Shown: piece by piece, positions 1 to 8,650 of the stretch
Position numbering within the stretch: position 1 is the first letter of the stretch
Layout of the letters: each line of letters opens with the position of its first letter
Source: an uncultured Eubacteriales bacterium
GTDB lineage: Bacteria > Bacillota > Clostridia > Oscillospirales > Acutalibacteraceae
DNA length: 49,625 nt
Direction: 5' to 3'
Assembly: GCA_934446475.1 (NCBI GenBank)
Contig: CAKSEH010000014.1
Coordinates: forward strand, 1-49,625
The notes under the pieces: generated by a model
The model's database searches: none
Told to the model about the DNA's origin: nothing
Seen by the model: only the letters and a program-made list of their open reading frames with translations
Program-made: the position numbers and the translations under genes

Positions 1-43
1 CGGGCGGCAATGCCGCTCTAAAGACCTTCGGCCTTTCGGCTTT

Positions 44-52
44 TGTTATAAT
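44..52 (+). promoter_or_regulatory. Candidate extended -10 promoter for the pyrophosphatase gene
   Basis: A TGT followed by TATAAT at 47-52 forms an extended -10 element; no good -35 is visible 17 bp upstream. A 6-bp stem (CGTCGG 63-68 with CCGACG 79-84) follows in the presumed leader of about 115 nt before the start codon at 174. Another small hairpin (GCGGC/GCCGC around 5-17) lies at the window edge and may belong to an upstream gene. Confidence 0.45.
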
Positions 53-173
53 AACCTCAAACCGTCGGCGCTTTGCTACCGACGAAATGCATTCGCATTT
101 AAAAACATTCTGTTTTTGTTTGAGAACATTGAAACTTAAAAATCCACAGCAATTTAATAAGGAGGATAAAGCT

Positions 174-2261
174 ATGGAAAATTATTCGGCATTCATAACC
201 CTCGCCGCTTCGGCTGCAGCTCTTTTGTTTGCTTTGATAACGGCAGGGAAAGTGCTGTCATTCGAGCGGGGAAACGAACTTATGAAAAAAATATCGAACT
301 CGGTAAGATCGGGCGCCAATGCATACCTTAAACGGCAGTATACGGTGGTCTCGATCTTTTTCATTGCGATGTTTTTGGTTTTATCGCTTATGGCGTTCGT
401 TTTTGACCTTATAACTCCGTTTGTTCCGTTCGCCTTTATAACAGGTGGTTTCTTTTCGGGACTGTCCGGATTTATCGGTATGAAAATAGCCACTGCGGCA
501 AACGCAAGAACCGCAAACGCCTGCATATCGGGTCTCAACAAGGGACTCAAAGTTGCTTTTTCGGCAGGTTCGGTTATGGGATTTACCGTAGTCGGACTGG
601 GACTGTTTGATATCTCACTCTGGGCAGTTCTCCTGAAATATGTCTTCGGTTGTTCCCCTTCGGAAATGACGGCTGCAATGCTCACCTTCGGTATGGGAGC
701 CTCTTCTATGGCTCTTTTTGCAAGGGTAGGCGGCGGAATATTTACAAAGGCCGCAGATGTGGGAGCTGACCTTGTCGGCAAGGTTGAAGCCGGAATTCCC
801 GAGGACGATCCGAGAAACCCCGCTGTTATAGCGGATAATGTAGGAGACAATGTCGGAGATGTTGCCGGAATGGGGGCTGATCTTTATGAATCGTATGTCG
901 GTTCGGTAATATCTGCTATGGCGCTCGGTGTTTCCGCATTCTCAAAGGACGCCGCAAAAGCTCTTGCGGTTCCGCTTTTGATAGCTGCCGCAGGCATACT
1001 GTGTTCAATACTCGGAACATTTTTAGTCCGCACCAAAGAAAATGCAACCCAAAAGCAGCTGCTTTCCTCCCTCAGCAGAGGAACTAATTTCAGCGCAGTG
1101 CTTATAGCCATAGTATCATACCCGATAGTGCGTTTTCTGCTCGGAAGCGATCATATCGGAATATACTTTGCGATCCTTGCAGGTCTTGTTTCGGGAGTTT
1201 TGATAGGAAAATCAACCGAGTATTTCACATCGGATACATACAGACCCACAAGATCGCTTGCGGCTAAATCGGAAACAGGAAGTGCCACAATAATAATCGG
1301 CGGCATAGGGCTCGGTATGCTTTCAACCGCAATACCGATAATTATTGTTGCCGCCTGTATACTTACGGCATATTTTGTTTCAGGCGGCAGTAAAAGCGCC
1401 GATATGGGACTTTTCGGAATAGCACTGTCGGCAGTAGGTGTGCTTTCAACCCTCGGAATAACCCTTGCTACCGACGCTTACGGTCCCGTTGCGGATAACG
1501 CCGGCGGAATTGCCGAAATGGCAGGACTTGACGACTGTGTAAGAGAGAGGACCGACGCTCTCGATTCTCTCGGTAATACAACCGCCGCAACCGGAAAGGG
1601 TTTTGCGATAGGCTCTGCCGCACTTACGGCACTTGCACTTATGGCTTCATATATCAACAAGGTTAAAGAAATAAAGCCCGACGCCGATATTTCTTTTAAT
1701 CTTATGAACCCGACCGTCCTCATAGGTCTGTTTATAGGAACCTGTCTGCCGTTTATTTTCGCTGCGCTCACTATGGAATCCGTGGGTAAAGCGGCGCAGG
1801 CGGTCGTTGTTGAGGTAAGACGGCAGTTTAAAGAAATAACTGGGCTTATGGAAGGAAAATCAGACCCCGACTATGCAAAATGCGTTGATCTGTGCACCAA
1901 AGCAAGCCTTCACGAAATGATACTGCCTACTGTTGTTGCAATTATAGTTCCCATTATAACGGGACTTGTCCTCGGATATATGGGAGTTGTCGGAATGCTT
2001 GCAGGAGCAACCGCAAGCGGATTTCTTATGGCTGTATTTATGTCAAACTCTGGCGGAGCTTGGGATAACGCAAAAAAATATATCGAAAGCGGTGTTCACG
2101 GCGGAAAGGGAAGCGCTCAGCACAAGGCCGCCGTTGTGGGCGATACCGTGGGCGACCCGTTTAAAGATACTTCCGGTCCTGCAATAAATATTCTTATAAA
2201 GCTGCTTTCTATGGTTTCGATAGTGTTTGCGGCGCTTATAGTAAATTACAGTGTTCTTTGA
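174..2261 (+). CDS. hppA: K+-dependent membrane-bound (ion-pumping) pyrophosphatase
   Basis: This is an integral membrane pyrophosphatase that couples PPi hydrolysis to H+ or Na+ export. The chosen start (ATG at 174, 695 aa) follows an AGGAGG-type site; an open frame continues further upstream but has no ribosome site. The family signature lies in the cytoplasmic loop from D195, with the pattern DVGADLVGKVE and then the acidic PEDDPRNPA stretch. A second conserved block, GNTTAATGKG at 467-476, has Ala at 471 and Gly at 474. These are the residues typical of the K+-dependent subfamily; K+-independent enzymes carry Lys and Thr there. Length and the roughly sixteen hydrophobic segments fit the family. 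Whether H+ or Na+ is pumped cannot be decided by eye. It is monocistronic, with a strong terminator just after the stop. Confidence 0.96.
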   Translation: MENYSAFITLAASAAALLFALITAGKVLSFERGNELMKKISNSVRSGANAYLKRQYTVVSIFFIAMFLVLSLMAFVFDLITPFVPFAFITGGFFSGLSGFIGMKIATAANARTANACISGLNKGLKVAFSAGSVMGFTVVGLGLFDISLWAVLLKYVFGCSPSEMTAAMLTFGMGASSMALFARVGGGIFTKAADVGADLVGKVEAGIPEDDPRNPAVIADNVGDNVGDVAGMGADLYESYVGSVISAMALGVSAFSKDAAKALAVPLLIAAAGILCSILGTFLVRTKENATQKQLLSSLSRGTNFSAVLIAIVSYPIVRFLLGSDHIGIYFAILAGLVSGVLIGKSTEYFTSDTYRPTRSLAAKSETGSATIIIGGIGLGMLSTAIPIIIVAACILTAYFVSGGSKSADMGLFGIALSAVGVLSTLGITLATDAYGPVADNAGGIAEMAGLDDCVRERTDALDSLGNTTAATGKGFAIGSAALTALALMASYINKVKEIKPDADISFNLMNPTVLIGLFIGTCLPFIFAALTMESVGKAAQAVVVEVRRQFKEITGLMEGKSDPDYAKCVDLCTKASLHEMILPTVVAIIVPIITGLVLGYMGVVGMLAGATASGFLMAVFMSNSGGAWDNAKKYIESGVHGGKGSAQHKAAVVGDTVGDPFKDTSGPAINILIKLLSMVSIVFAALIVNYSVL

Positions 2262-2280
2262 TATCAAAAAACAAAAAGAA

Positions 2281-2310
2281 AAAATCCCAACCGATCGGTT
2301 GGGATTTTTT
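2281..2310. terminator. Bidirectional terminator between hppA and the solute-binding protein gene
   Basis: A perfect palindrome centred between 2294 and 2295 (arms AATCCCAACCGA and TCGGTTGGGATT) is flanked by an A-run on the left and a T-run on the right. It can therefore end transcription from hppA and from the convergent gene. A second inverted repeat (AAGGTTTTC 2328-2336 with GAAAACCTT 2350-2358) lies closer to the convergent gene. Confidence 0.92.
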
Positions 2311-2362
2311 CTTGTCAGTTCTAACTGAAGGTTTTCTTAAAGGAGGTCGGAAAACCTTTATA

Positions 2363-3715
2363 TTATTTGGCACGGGAGAGGCAGTCGCTTATAATTCTCG
2401 TAACTGCGTTACGCTGAGCGGCTACGGTAGAAGCCACATCCGCACCCTTCTGTATATCAAGAGCCATACTCGAAAGTATATTTGAAACGCCTTTTCCTTC
2501 GGAATCTCTGAGACCCGAATATCCGAGGAAACCGTTCTTTGCAAAAGCTTCATCGATGTAGTTCCTTATTTCGGAGGGCATCTGCAAAGCAGAACCTGTG
2601 TCGCTGTCCTTTGTGCGGCTTTCAAAAAGCGCATAGCAGGCTGCAACAGACGGATCCTTTGCGCCCTTAGCTGCCGAATAGCCCTGCGGAACATGAGCGG
2701 CATATTTTCCGTCCGGAGTAAGTCCCGAAGGAACCGGAACAACGCCGAGGTTTGCCGAATCCTTGCCGAAAGCGGAGGAATTTTTGGCATTCTTTGCTTC
2801 AACAGTGTAAGCGTCGGTATAGGTTATGCTTGCATATGCCTTGCCGTTTGCCATTGTTGCATATGTAGAAAGTGACATCGGATTATCGCCTACGAAAAGT
2901 GCCGAATAGGAGTTCATTGCATCAAGCACACTCTTATCTCCGAGATTTTCGGTAAAGTTCTGACCGTCTCTCTTAACTGCCGAAACGCCGTTTAATGTAA
3001 GCCAGATAAACAACTCCGGAGCTGAAAGGAAGCACTTGCTGTTTGCTATATCGGTAACTTCGTTTGACATTTCTTTAGCCTTATCCCAGGTCCATTTCCC
3101 GGCTTTCCAAAGGGTGTACGGGTCCTCAAGACCGGCATCGGAGAACGCCTTTTTGTTATAATAGAAAGCATACGGGTAAACCGCTTTGGTAGAGCCTGCC
3201 GCATAAAGTTTACCGTTCCAGGTAAAAGCTTCGTTTACGGTTTTGCTTATTCCCCAGTTATTCGGCTTATCGGCATTATAATAATCAAGCTCTTCTATGT
3301 AACCCTCAAGTGGTTCGTAAAGGTCGGAGAAAATGGTCTGAGGGAAGAAATTGCAGTGATTTGCAATAAGGTCGTAAGGTGTGCCGTCAGCAATGGATTT
3401 TGCAATATCATTGGCAAAATCCGTACCTATCGTTACCGATACGTTAGCATTGTGAGCCTTATTGAATGCGGCAACCTTTCGGTTTATTATCTCGTTTGTT
3501 TCATACCAGTAATAGAATGTAAAATCCTCGCCCCTGTAATCCTTGGTTGCAAGCTTGGTTTTAAGTACCTCTGCGTCTACTTCGGCGGTCTGTATTCCGC
3601 CGGAGGTGTTTTTACTCTCGCCGCCGCCGTTTTTATTTCCGTTACTGCCGCCGCAGGCAGCAAAAGAAAGAACGCAGGACAAAGATAAAATAATGCAAAG
3701 CGCTTTTTTCAGCAT
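2363..3715 (-). CDS. ABC transporter extracellular solute-binding lipoprotein (family 1, sugar type)
   Basis: This 450-residue secreted lipoprotein is probably the substrate receptor of a carbohydrate ABC importer. The N-terminus is a classical lipoprotein signal: KK, a hydrophobic core and the lipobox FAAC with Cys21. A Gly/Ser/Asn-rich linker follows. The mature part has the pattern of family 1 binding proteins: an early FYYWYE strand, a DLIANH segment, and a NGKLYAAG / YYNKKAF block in the first lobe. No permease or ATPase genes are adjacent, so it is an orphan receptor here. It has its own promoter with a 22-bp palindrome over the start of transcription, which suggests repression by a LacI-type regulator. 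Substrate is unknown; sugar is inferred from family. Confidence 0.88.
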   Translation of the reverse strand: MLKKALCIILSLSCVLSFAACGGSNGNKNGGGESKNTSGGIQTAEVDAEVLKTKLATKDYRGEDFTFYYWYETNEIINRKVAAFNKAHNANVSVTIGTDFANDIAKSIADGTPYDLIANHCNFFPQTIFSDLYEPLEGYIEELDYYNADKPNNWGISKTVNEAFTWNGKLYAAGSTKAVYPYAFYYNKKAFSDAGLEDPYTLWKAGKWTWDKAKEMSNEVTDIANSKCFLSAPELFIWLTLNGVSAVKRDGQNFTENLGDKSVLDAMNSYSALFVGDNPMSLSTYATMANGKAYASITYTDAYTVEAKNAKNSSAFGKDSANLGVVPVPSGLTPDGKYAAHVPQGYSAAKGAKDPSVAACYALFESRTKDSDTGSALQMPSEIRNYIDEAFAKNGFLGYSGLRDSEGKGVSNILSSMALDIQKGADVASTVAAQRNAVTRIISDCLSRAK

Positions 3716-3748
3716 AGTGGTTTCCTCTTTCTTTAATAATTTAAAGCT

Positions 3749-3770
3749 TTACGCAAAAGCTTTTGCGTAA
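3749..3770. promoter_or_regulatory. 22-bp perfect palindrome, LacI-type operator candidate (site 1)
   Basis: The half-site TTACGCAAAAG is followed at once by its exact reverse complement. It begins three bases downstream of the -10 box of the solute-binding protein gene, so it covers the expected transcription start. Bound repressor there would block initiation. A related imperfect copy lies at 3883-3902. Confidence 0.7.
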
Positions 3771-3772
3771 TT

Positions 3773-3801
3773 ATATTATCATACTATTTTAGAAATTTCA
3801 A
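3773..3801 (-). promoter_or_regulatory. Promoter of the solute-binding protein gene
   Basis: On the minus strand TTGAAA (3796-3801) and TAATAT (3773-3778) are separated by 17 bp. The predicted start point lies inside the palindrome at 3749-3770. Confidence 0.75.
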
Positions 3802-3882
3802 GTATAAATGACAAAAAAATTATCAGAATTTACGACAATAAAGGCATTGTGCACAAAAGTACAGGCTCTCTTTTATGCACTA

Positions 3883-3902
3883 TACGCAAAACGATTTGCC
3901 TA
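3883..3902. promoter_or_regulatory. Second LacI-type operator candidate (site 2)
   Basis: The half TACGCAAAA is identical to nine bases of site 1. The opposite half (ATTTGCCTA) matches the other half of site 1 at seven of nine positions, and the centre is CG, as in typical LacI/GalR operators. It abuts the -35 box of the yifB promoter. The centres of the two sites are 133 bp apart. Confidence 0.5.
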
Positions 3903-3931
3903 TTGTAAAAATCTCTCTGCTGATGTATAAT
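3903..3931 (+). promoter_or_regulatory. Promoter of the yifB-like gene
   Basis: TTGTAA (3903-3908) and TATAAT (3926-3931) are spaced by 17 bp, about 30 bp upstream of the TTG start codon. Confidence 0.75.
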
Positions 3932-3962
3932 CAAATAATCAGAAAATAAGGGGACTTCAAGG

Positions 3963-5489
3963 TTGTTTTCACGGATTCACAGCATAGGTATATTCGGAAT
4001 AGATTCATATATGATAGAAATAGAGGCGGATGTTTCGGGAGGACTTCCCTGCTTTGATATCGTGGGATTGCCCGATACGGCGGTTAAGGAATCAAGGGAT
4101 AGGGTTCGCTCTGCGGCGAAGAACAGCGGATTTAAATTCCCTGCCGGCAGAATAACCGTAAATCTCGCCCCTGCCGATAAGAAAAAAGAAGGTGCGGTTT
4201 ATGACCTTCCTATTTTGCTTGCCGTCTTAAAGGCCTCGGATCAACTCAAATTTGAGACAGACGGAGCAGTATTTTTAGGCGAGCTTTCGCTTGACGGCAA
4301 GGTCCGCCCCGTAAACGGCGTGCTCGCAATGACGATAACCGCAAGGCAAAACGGTGTTAAAAGCATATTTGTTCCCCTTGAAAATGCCGCAGAGGCTGCC
4401 GCAATAGACGGGATAGACGTATACCCCGCCGACTCCGTGGAATCGGTTATCGCCCACCTTTCGGGCGAAGCACCGCTAAAGCCATTTAAATCCGGAGAGA
4501 GGGAGACTTCATCACCGTTATATACTATTGATTTCAGCGACGTAAAAGGCCAGATGGTTGCAAAAAAGGCGCTTGAGGTCGCTGCCGCAGGCGGTCATAA
4601 CATACTTCTCATAGGGCCGCCGGGAGCAGGTAAAAGTATGCTTGCAAAACGCCTGCCCACAATTCTGCCCGAAATGACATTTTCCGAGTCGATAGAAACG
4701 ACCAAAATACATTCGGTTGCGGGGGTGCTTGATAAAAGGCATCCGCTCATAACCGTAAGACCTTTCCGTTCGCCGCATCATACCGTATCGTCCGTAGGGC
4801 TCACGGGCGGCGGAAGCGTTCCGAAACCGGGAGAAATCTCTCTTGCCCACAACGGCGTTTTGTTTTTAGACGAACTGCCCGAATTTAAAAGAGAGGCTAT
4901 GGAAGCCTTAAGACAACCTCTTGAGGACGGCAAAATAACCGTTTCAAGAGCCTCGGGTTCGGTGACATATCCAAGCTCGATAACCCTTGTTGCCGCTATG
5001 AACCCCTGTCCCTGCGGATATTACGGACATCCTACAAAGCCTTGCACATGCACACCGAATATGGTGAGAAAATATTTAAACCGAATTTCGGGTCCTATGC
5101 TTGACAGGCTCGATCTTCACGTTGAGGTGCCTCCCGTAGACTACGGCTCCTTAAGCAATACCGCCCCTTCGGAAACATCGGCTCAGATAAGAGAGCGTGT
5201 TAACCGTGCCCGCAAAATTCAAACCGAGCGTTACAAGGGCACCGGCGTTACCTGCAACGCAAGACTCACTCCGGCTATGCTCAGAAAGTTTTGCGTTATG
5301 ACCGATGACGCCTCGGCATACCTTGCCGCAAGCTTTGATAAATTAGGACTTTCCGCAAGGTCTTACGACCGTATTTTAAAGGTTGCAAGAACCGTGGCGG
5401 ACCTTGCAGGAAATGAAAAAATAGAAAAAAGCAATATTCTTGCCGCTATAAGATTCCGCAGTCTTGACAGAAAATACTGGGGTGAGTAA
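3963..5489 (+). CDS. yifB: YifB/ComM-family Mg-chelatase-like AAA+ ATPase
   Basis: This 508-residue protein has the full family layout. An N-terminal ChlI-like domain (about 1-170) is followed by an AAA+ module with Walker A GPPGAGKS (218-225), Walker B VLFLDELPEF and a Cys-rich MNPCPCGYYG motif with further CTC cysteines. In Gram-negative bacteria the ComM homologue is a branch-migration helicase used when transformed DNA is integrated; the role in Firmicutes is less clear. The start is TTG at 3963, preceded by an AGGGG site. The gene is followed by its own terminator. Regulation may be touched by the operator-like site just upstream of its -35 box. Confidence 0.93.
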   Translation: MFSRIHSIGIFGIDSYMIEIEADVSGGLPCFDIVGLPDTAVKESRDRVRSAAKNSGFKFPAGRITVNLAPADKKKEGAVYDLPILLAVLKASDQLKFETDGAVFLGELSLDGKVRPVNGVLAMTITARQNGVKSIFVPLENAAEAAAIDGIDVYPADSVESVIAHLSGEAPLKPFKSGERETSSPLYTIDFSDVKGQMVAKKALEVAAAGGHNILLIGPPGAGKSMLAKRLPTILPEMTFSESIETTKIHSVAGVLDKRHPLITVRPFRSPHHTVSSVGLTGGGSVPKPGEISLAHNGVLFLDELPEFKREAMEALRQPLEDGKITVSRASGSVTYPSSITLVAAMNPCPCGYYGHPTKPCTCTPNMVRKYLNRISGPMLDRLDLHVEVPPVDYGSLSNTAPSETSAQIRERVNRARKIQTERYKGTGVTCNARLTPAMLRKFCVMTDDASAYLAASFDKLGLSARSYDRILKVARTVADLAGNEKIEKSNILAAIRFRSLDRKYWGE

Positions 5490-5497
5490 ATTAAAAT

Positions 5498-5543
5498 AAG
5501 GTTCTTTACTGTAAAGCATTTTTTGCAGTAAAGAACCTTTTTT
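5498..5543 (+). terminator. Terminator after the yifB-like gene
   Basis: A 14-bp perfect stem (AAGGTTCTTTACTG 5498-5511 with its complement at 5526-5539) is followed by a T-run. It separates yifB from the convergent ABC exporter gene. Confidence 0.93.
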
Positions 5544-5561
5544 AAACCAGATTATGATTTT

Positions 5562-7298
5562 TCACACTTTATCAGCCGTATTAGTTGTAAACAGCTTGTT
5601 ATTATTCATTAAGTCGGAATACATGCCTCTGTCAACAACCGTTCCGTTTTCCATAACAAAAATATTATCTGTTTTATCAAGAAAACTAAGCCTGTGTGAA
5701 ACGGAAACAACGGTTAGATCCGTTTCTTTCATAAGATTAAACACTGTTTCCTTTATACTCTGCTCGGATAATGTATCAACATTTGCGGTAACCTCGTCAA
5801 GCAAAAGCAATTTGCTGTTTCTTAGCAATCCCTGAGCTAAGCACAGCCGCTGTTTTTCACCGCCGGATATTTGAATTCCGTCCTCCCCGATATCGGTATC
5901 TATACCGTTTGGTAATCGGCTTACAAAATCAGAAAGCCCCACTTTATCGATGATTTCATACAGCTGCGAATCATCGGCGGACGGTTTTATCATCAACAGA
6001 TTATCTCTGACTGTTCCCGGAAAGAGAAAAAGGTCCTGAGAAACTTTTGTTATATTCTTCCTGATATCACTTGCTCTTATACAGTCAATACTAACCCCAT
6101 CAACAGTTATTTCACCGGTATACCCTTCATAAAACTTAAGCAACAAATCAAACACTGTTGTTTTTCCGGCTCCGCTGCTTCCTATTATTCCGATCCATTT
6201 GTTGCAGGGAATGCTGAGTGTCAACGCATTTAAAACATTCCCTCTTTTCTCTGTATAAGCAAAGCAGACATTTTTAAATTCTATGTTGTTTTTAAAAGAA
6301 AAGTCAAGTTTTCCTTTATCTGCCGTGCGTTCATCGTCCAGAAGTAAAAGACTGAAAAATTTATCGTACTCCCCAAGCTTTTTATTAAAATTCAAGTTTG
6401 TGTTGGATATTGCTTTTACGGCAGAAAAAAATTTCGGCATATAATTCAATATGAGCAAAAGCACACCGAGACTCAAACGCCCCTTTATTATCAAAACCGC
6501 CGAAACCGAAAAGACAGTGCCGGTAAAAAGAGTATCCGCAAACTGATTTGCCCATATTCCGTTCATATTATCAACAGCCGAAGTTTTACTCCATATTTTA
6601 ACGGTGCTTTCATTGACCCTTTTAAGTTCATTTATTCTGAGTTTTTCAAGCAGCATTGATTTTACAAAACGTATACCTCTGAATGTATCATTTATTATTT
6701 GTGAAGTTTCAGCATTGTTTTCAACTATCTTTTTCACGTTTTTCTCAATTATTTTTGAAAAAAATTTACTCGGTATAATGTTAAAGGGTATATATAAAAG
6801 CAAGCCCAGCGCTATATAAAGATTTATTTGCGCTATCAAAAAGAAAACAACAATTCCGCCTAAAACACCCGCAGCAAGTTGAGGAATATCAAAAATCCAA
6901 AAAACGACATAACCTACCGCCTCGCTTTTGCAATACGATGCCGTTTGAGCAGAATTATGATTATCGTAATACGGTATCTTTTGATATACAAGCTTTTCAA
7001 ATCCGCTCTGCATAAGAATATATCCCATTTTTCTCCCGACGATATTCAGAATATAATTATAAAGCGTTGAAAATGCAGTTATAAACACAGGAATGAAAAT
7101 GAACAAAACTATGAATGACAGTGTTTTTGAAAGCTGTTTTTGCGGTATGTAAATATCAACTATATTCTTCATTAAAACAGGCGGTATCAAACTTACAAGC
7201 TGTATCAGCAGCGCCATAAAAAAAGAAACAACAACATAAAAGCGGAATTTCGGCAGTTTCGTTAAAATCTTTTTCCGTACTTGCTTTTCGTTATTCAC
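5562..7298 (-). CDS. ABC exporter half-transporter (membrane domain plus ATPase)
   Basis: A 578-residue type IV ABC exporter of the MdlB/MsbA form. The chosen start is GTG at 7298, because an AGGGGGA site lies just ahead and a promoter lies upstream; the frame stays open for 58 further codons that run across the promoter and into the terminator of pfkA. Six hydrophobic helices fill the first half. The ATPase has Walker A GSSGAGKT (373-380), signature ISGGE, Walker B LLLLDEVTA with its catalytic Glu, and the switch His in VSVSHR. It stands alone, so it most likely works as a homodimer. Its substrate cannot be told; peptides, lipids and drugs are all possible. Confidence 0.92.
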   Translation of the reverse strand: MNNEKQVRKKILTKLPKFRFYVVVSFFMALLIQLVSLIPPVLMKNIVDIYIPQKQLSKTLSFIVLFIFIPVFITAFSTLYNYILNIVGRKMGYILMQSGFEKLVYQKIPYYDNHNSAQTASYCKSEAVGYVVFWIFDIPQLAAGVLGGIVVFFLIAQINLYIALGLLLYIPFNIIPSKFFSKIIEKNVKKIVENNAETSQIINDTFRGIRFVKSMLLEKLRINELKRVNESTVKIWSKTSAVDNMNGIWANQFADTLFTGTVFSVSAVLIIKGRLSLGVLLLILNYMPKFFSAVKAISNTNLNFNKKLGEYDKFFSLLLLDDERTADKGKLDFSFKNNIEFKNVCFAYTEKRGNVLNALTLSIPCNKWIGIIGSSGAGKTTVFDLLLKFYEGYTGEITVDGVSIDCIRASDIRKNITKVSQDLFLFPGTVRDNLLMIKPSADDSQLYEIIDKVGLSDFVSRLPNGIDTDIGEDGIQISGGEKQRLCLAQGLLRNSKLLLLDEVTANVDTLSEQSIKETVFNLMKETDLTVVSVSHRLSFLDKTDNIFVMENGTVVDRGMYSDLMNNNKLFTTNTADKV

Positions 7299-7344
7299 AA
7301 CAATCCCCCTTATTAAATCCAAACCCATTACGCAGCACACAGAA

Positions 7345-7373
7345 ATGATACCATAATTACTTCTAACCGTCAA
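7345..7373 (-). promoter_or_regulatory. Promoter of the ABC exporter gene
   Basis: Minus-strand TTGACG (7368-7373) and TATCAT (7345-7350) are 17 bp apart. This supports the internal GTG start of the gene at 7298. Confidence 0.75.
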
Positions 7374-7469
7374 GAATACTACGTTGTTTTGTCTATTAAA
7401 CCTCCGCCGAAAATCATAAGGCTTTCGGTAAAATTTAATGCCCTTGCCGATTTTTTTGCAGCCATAAAG

Positions 7470-7512
7470 CAAAAAGCCCCGACTTCCCTTTTAAAACAAG
7501 GAGGTCGGAGCT
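7470..7512 (-). terminator. Terminator after pfkA
   Basis: On the minus strand AGCTCCGACCTCC (7500-7512) pairs with GGAAGTCGGGGCT (7475-7487), with one or two mismatched or G-T pairs, and is followed by a T-run. It separates pfkA from the ABC exporter gene. Confidence 0.85.
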
Positions 7513-7529
7513 TATGATGAGGTTTATTT

Positions 7530-8489
7530 TTAAATAGATGTTTCGTGAGCTACATCAAGCATATCAAAGTCAAATTCCTTTTTCATATTGAGGGCTTCAA
7601 ATATATCAAAATCGACTATTCTGCCGCCCTTATAGGAAACGACTCTGTTGCCTATGCCCTTATCCAAAAGGTGAACAGCCGCATTGCCCATCTGGGTTGC
7701 TATGACCCTGTCCCTGACAGTCGGACTTCCGCCCCTTTGAACGTGGCCCAAAACGGTTGCCCTCGATTCAATTCCGGTTTTCTCCTGAATTTCCTCTGCT
7801 ATCTTCGCAACTCCGCCTACACCCTCTGCCACAACTATTATAAAGTGTTTTTTGCCGGTTGCCTGAGTTTGTTTTATTTTGCTTATAACATCGTCAATAT
7901 TAGGTTCAACTTCGGGGACGAGAATATAGGTTGCGCCAACGGCAATGCCTGCCTGAAGAGCTATATAACCTGCGTGCCTGCCCATAACCTCAACAACGCT
8001 GCAGCGGTCGTGCGACTGAGCGGTGTCACGAATTTTATCCACCATTTCCATAGCGGTGTTCATCGCTGTGTCAAAGCCTATCGTATATTCGGTTGAAGCT
8101 ATATCGTTATCTATGGTCCCCGGTATTCCTATGCAGGGAACACCCCTGTTGGAAAGGTCTCTTGCGCCTCTGTAGGAGCCGTCTCCCCCGATTACCGCAA
8201 TACCCTCTATTCCGAGCTTTTTACAGTTGTCAACAGCCTTTTGCATACCCTCTTCGGTTTTGAAAAGCGGACTTCTTGCGGTATAAAGGAATGTTCCGCC
8301 CCTGTGAATTATATCCGAAACCGAGCGGACATCAAGGTCCACCACATCTCCGTCAATAAGACCGTTATAGCCTCTGCGAATTCCCTTTACATTCATACCG
8401 AGCGAAATTGCTGTTCTTACCACCGACCTGATTGCGGCGTTCATTCCAGGAGCGTCTCCTCCGCTCGTAAGCACACCTATAGTTTTCAT
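7530..8489 (-). CDS. pfkA: ATP-dependent 6-phosphofructokinase
   Basis: This 319-residue cytosolic enzyme phosphorylates fructose 6-phosphate to the 1,6-bisphosphate, the committed step of glycolysis. The motifs seen are the N-terminal GVLTSGGDAPGMNAA loop, GGDGS at 101-105 and the catalytic TIDND at 125-129 with Asp127. Gly at 104 of GGDGS is the ATP-type residue; PPi-dependent enzymes have Asp there. Length matches the bacterial tetrameric enzyme. The gene has its own promoter and a GGAGAT ribosome site, and it follows dnaE in the same direction, an arrangement common in Clostridia. Confidence 0.97.
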   Translation of the reverse strand: MKTIGVLTSGGDAPGMNAAIRSVVRTAISLGMNVKGIRRGYNGLIDGDVVDLDVRSVSDIIHRGGTFLYTARSPLFKTEEGMQKAVDNCKKLGIEGIAVIGGDGSYRGARDLSNRGVPCIGIPGTIDNDIASTEYTIGFDTAMNTAMEMVDKIRDTAQSHDRCSVVEVMGRHAGYIALQAGIAVGATYILVPEVEPNIDDVISKIKQTQATGKKHFIIVVAEGVGGVAKIAEEIQEKTGIESRATVLGHVQRGGSPTVRDRVIATQMGNAAVHLLDKGIGNRVVSYKGGRIVDFDIFEALNMKKEFDFDMLDVAHETSI

Positions 8490-8543
8490 ATTATTATCAT
8501 CTCCAAAAATTATAAAAACAATATTTCAAAATCATTAAGACCC

Positions 8544-8572
8544 ATTATAATGGATTTTCCCCGATTATTCAA
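8544..8572 (-). promoter_or_regulatory. Promoter of pfkA
   Basis: Minus-strand TTGAAT (8567-8572) and TATAAT (8544-8549) are 17 bp apart, giving a leader of roughly 45-50 nt. Confidence 0.8.
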
Positions 8573-8650
8573 TAGTATTCGCAAAATTTTAACATTTGCG
8601 TTACATACGATAACAAAAAATCACCCGATAAGTTTAAATTTCCTACTGTT

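Noticed and set aside
182..850. Open frame of 222 codons on the minus strand
   Set aside because: It is wholly antisense to the pyrophosphatase gene and shows low-complexity Ala/Ser/Ile text with no motif.
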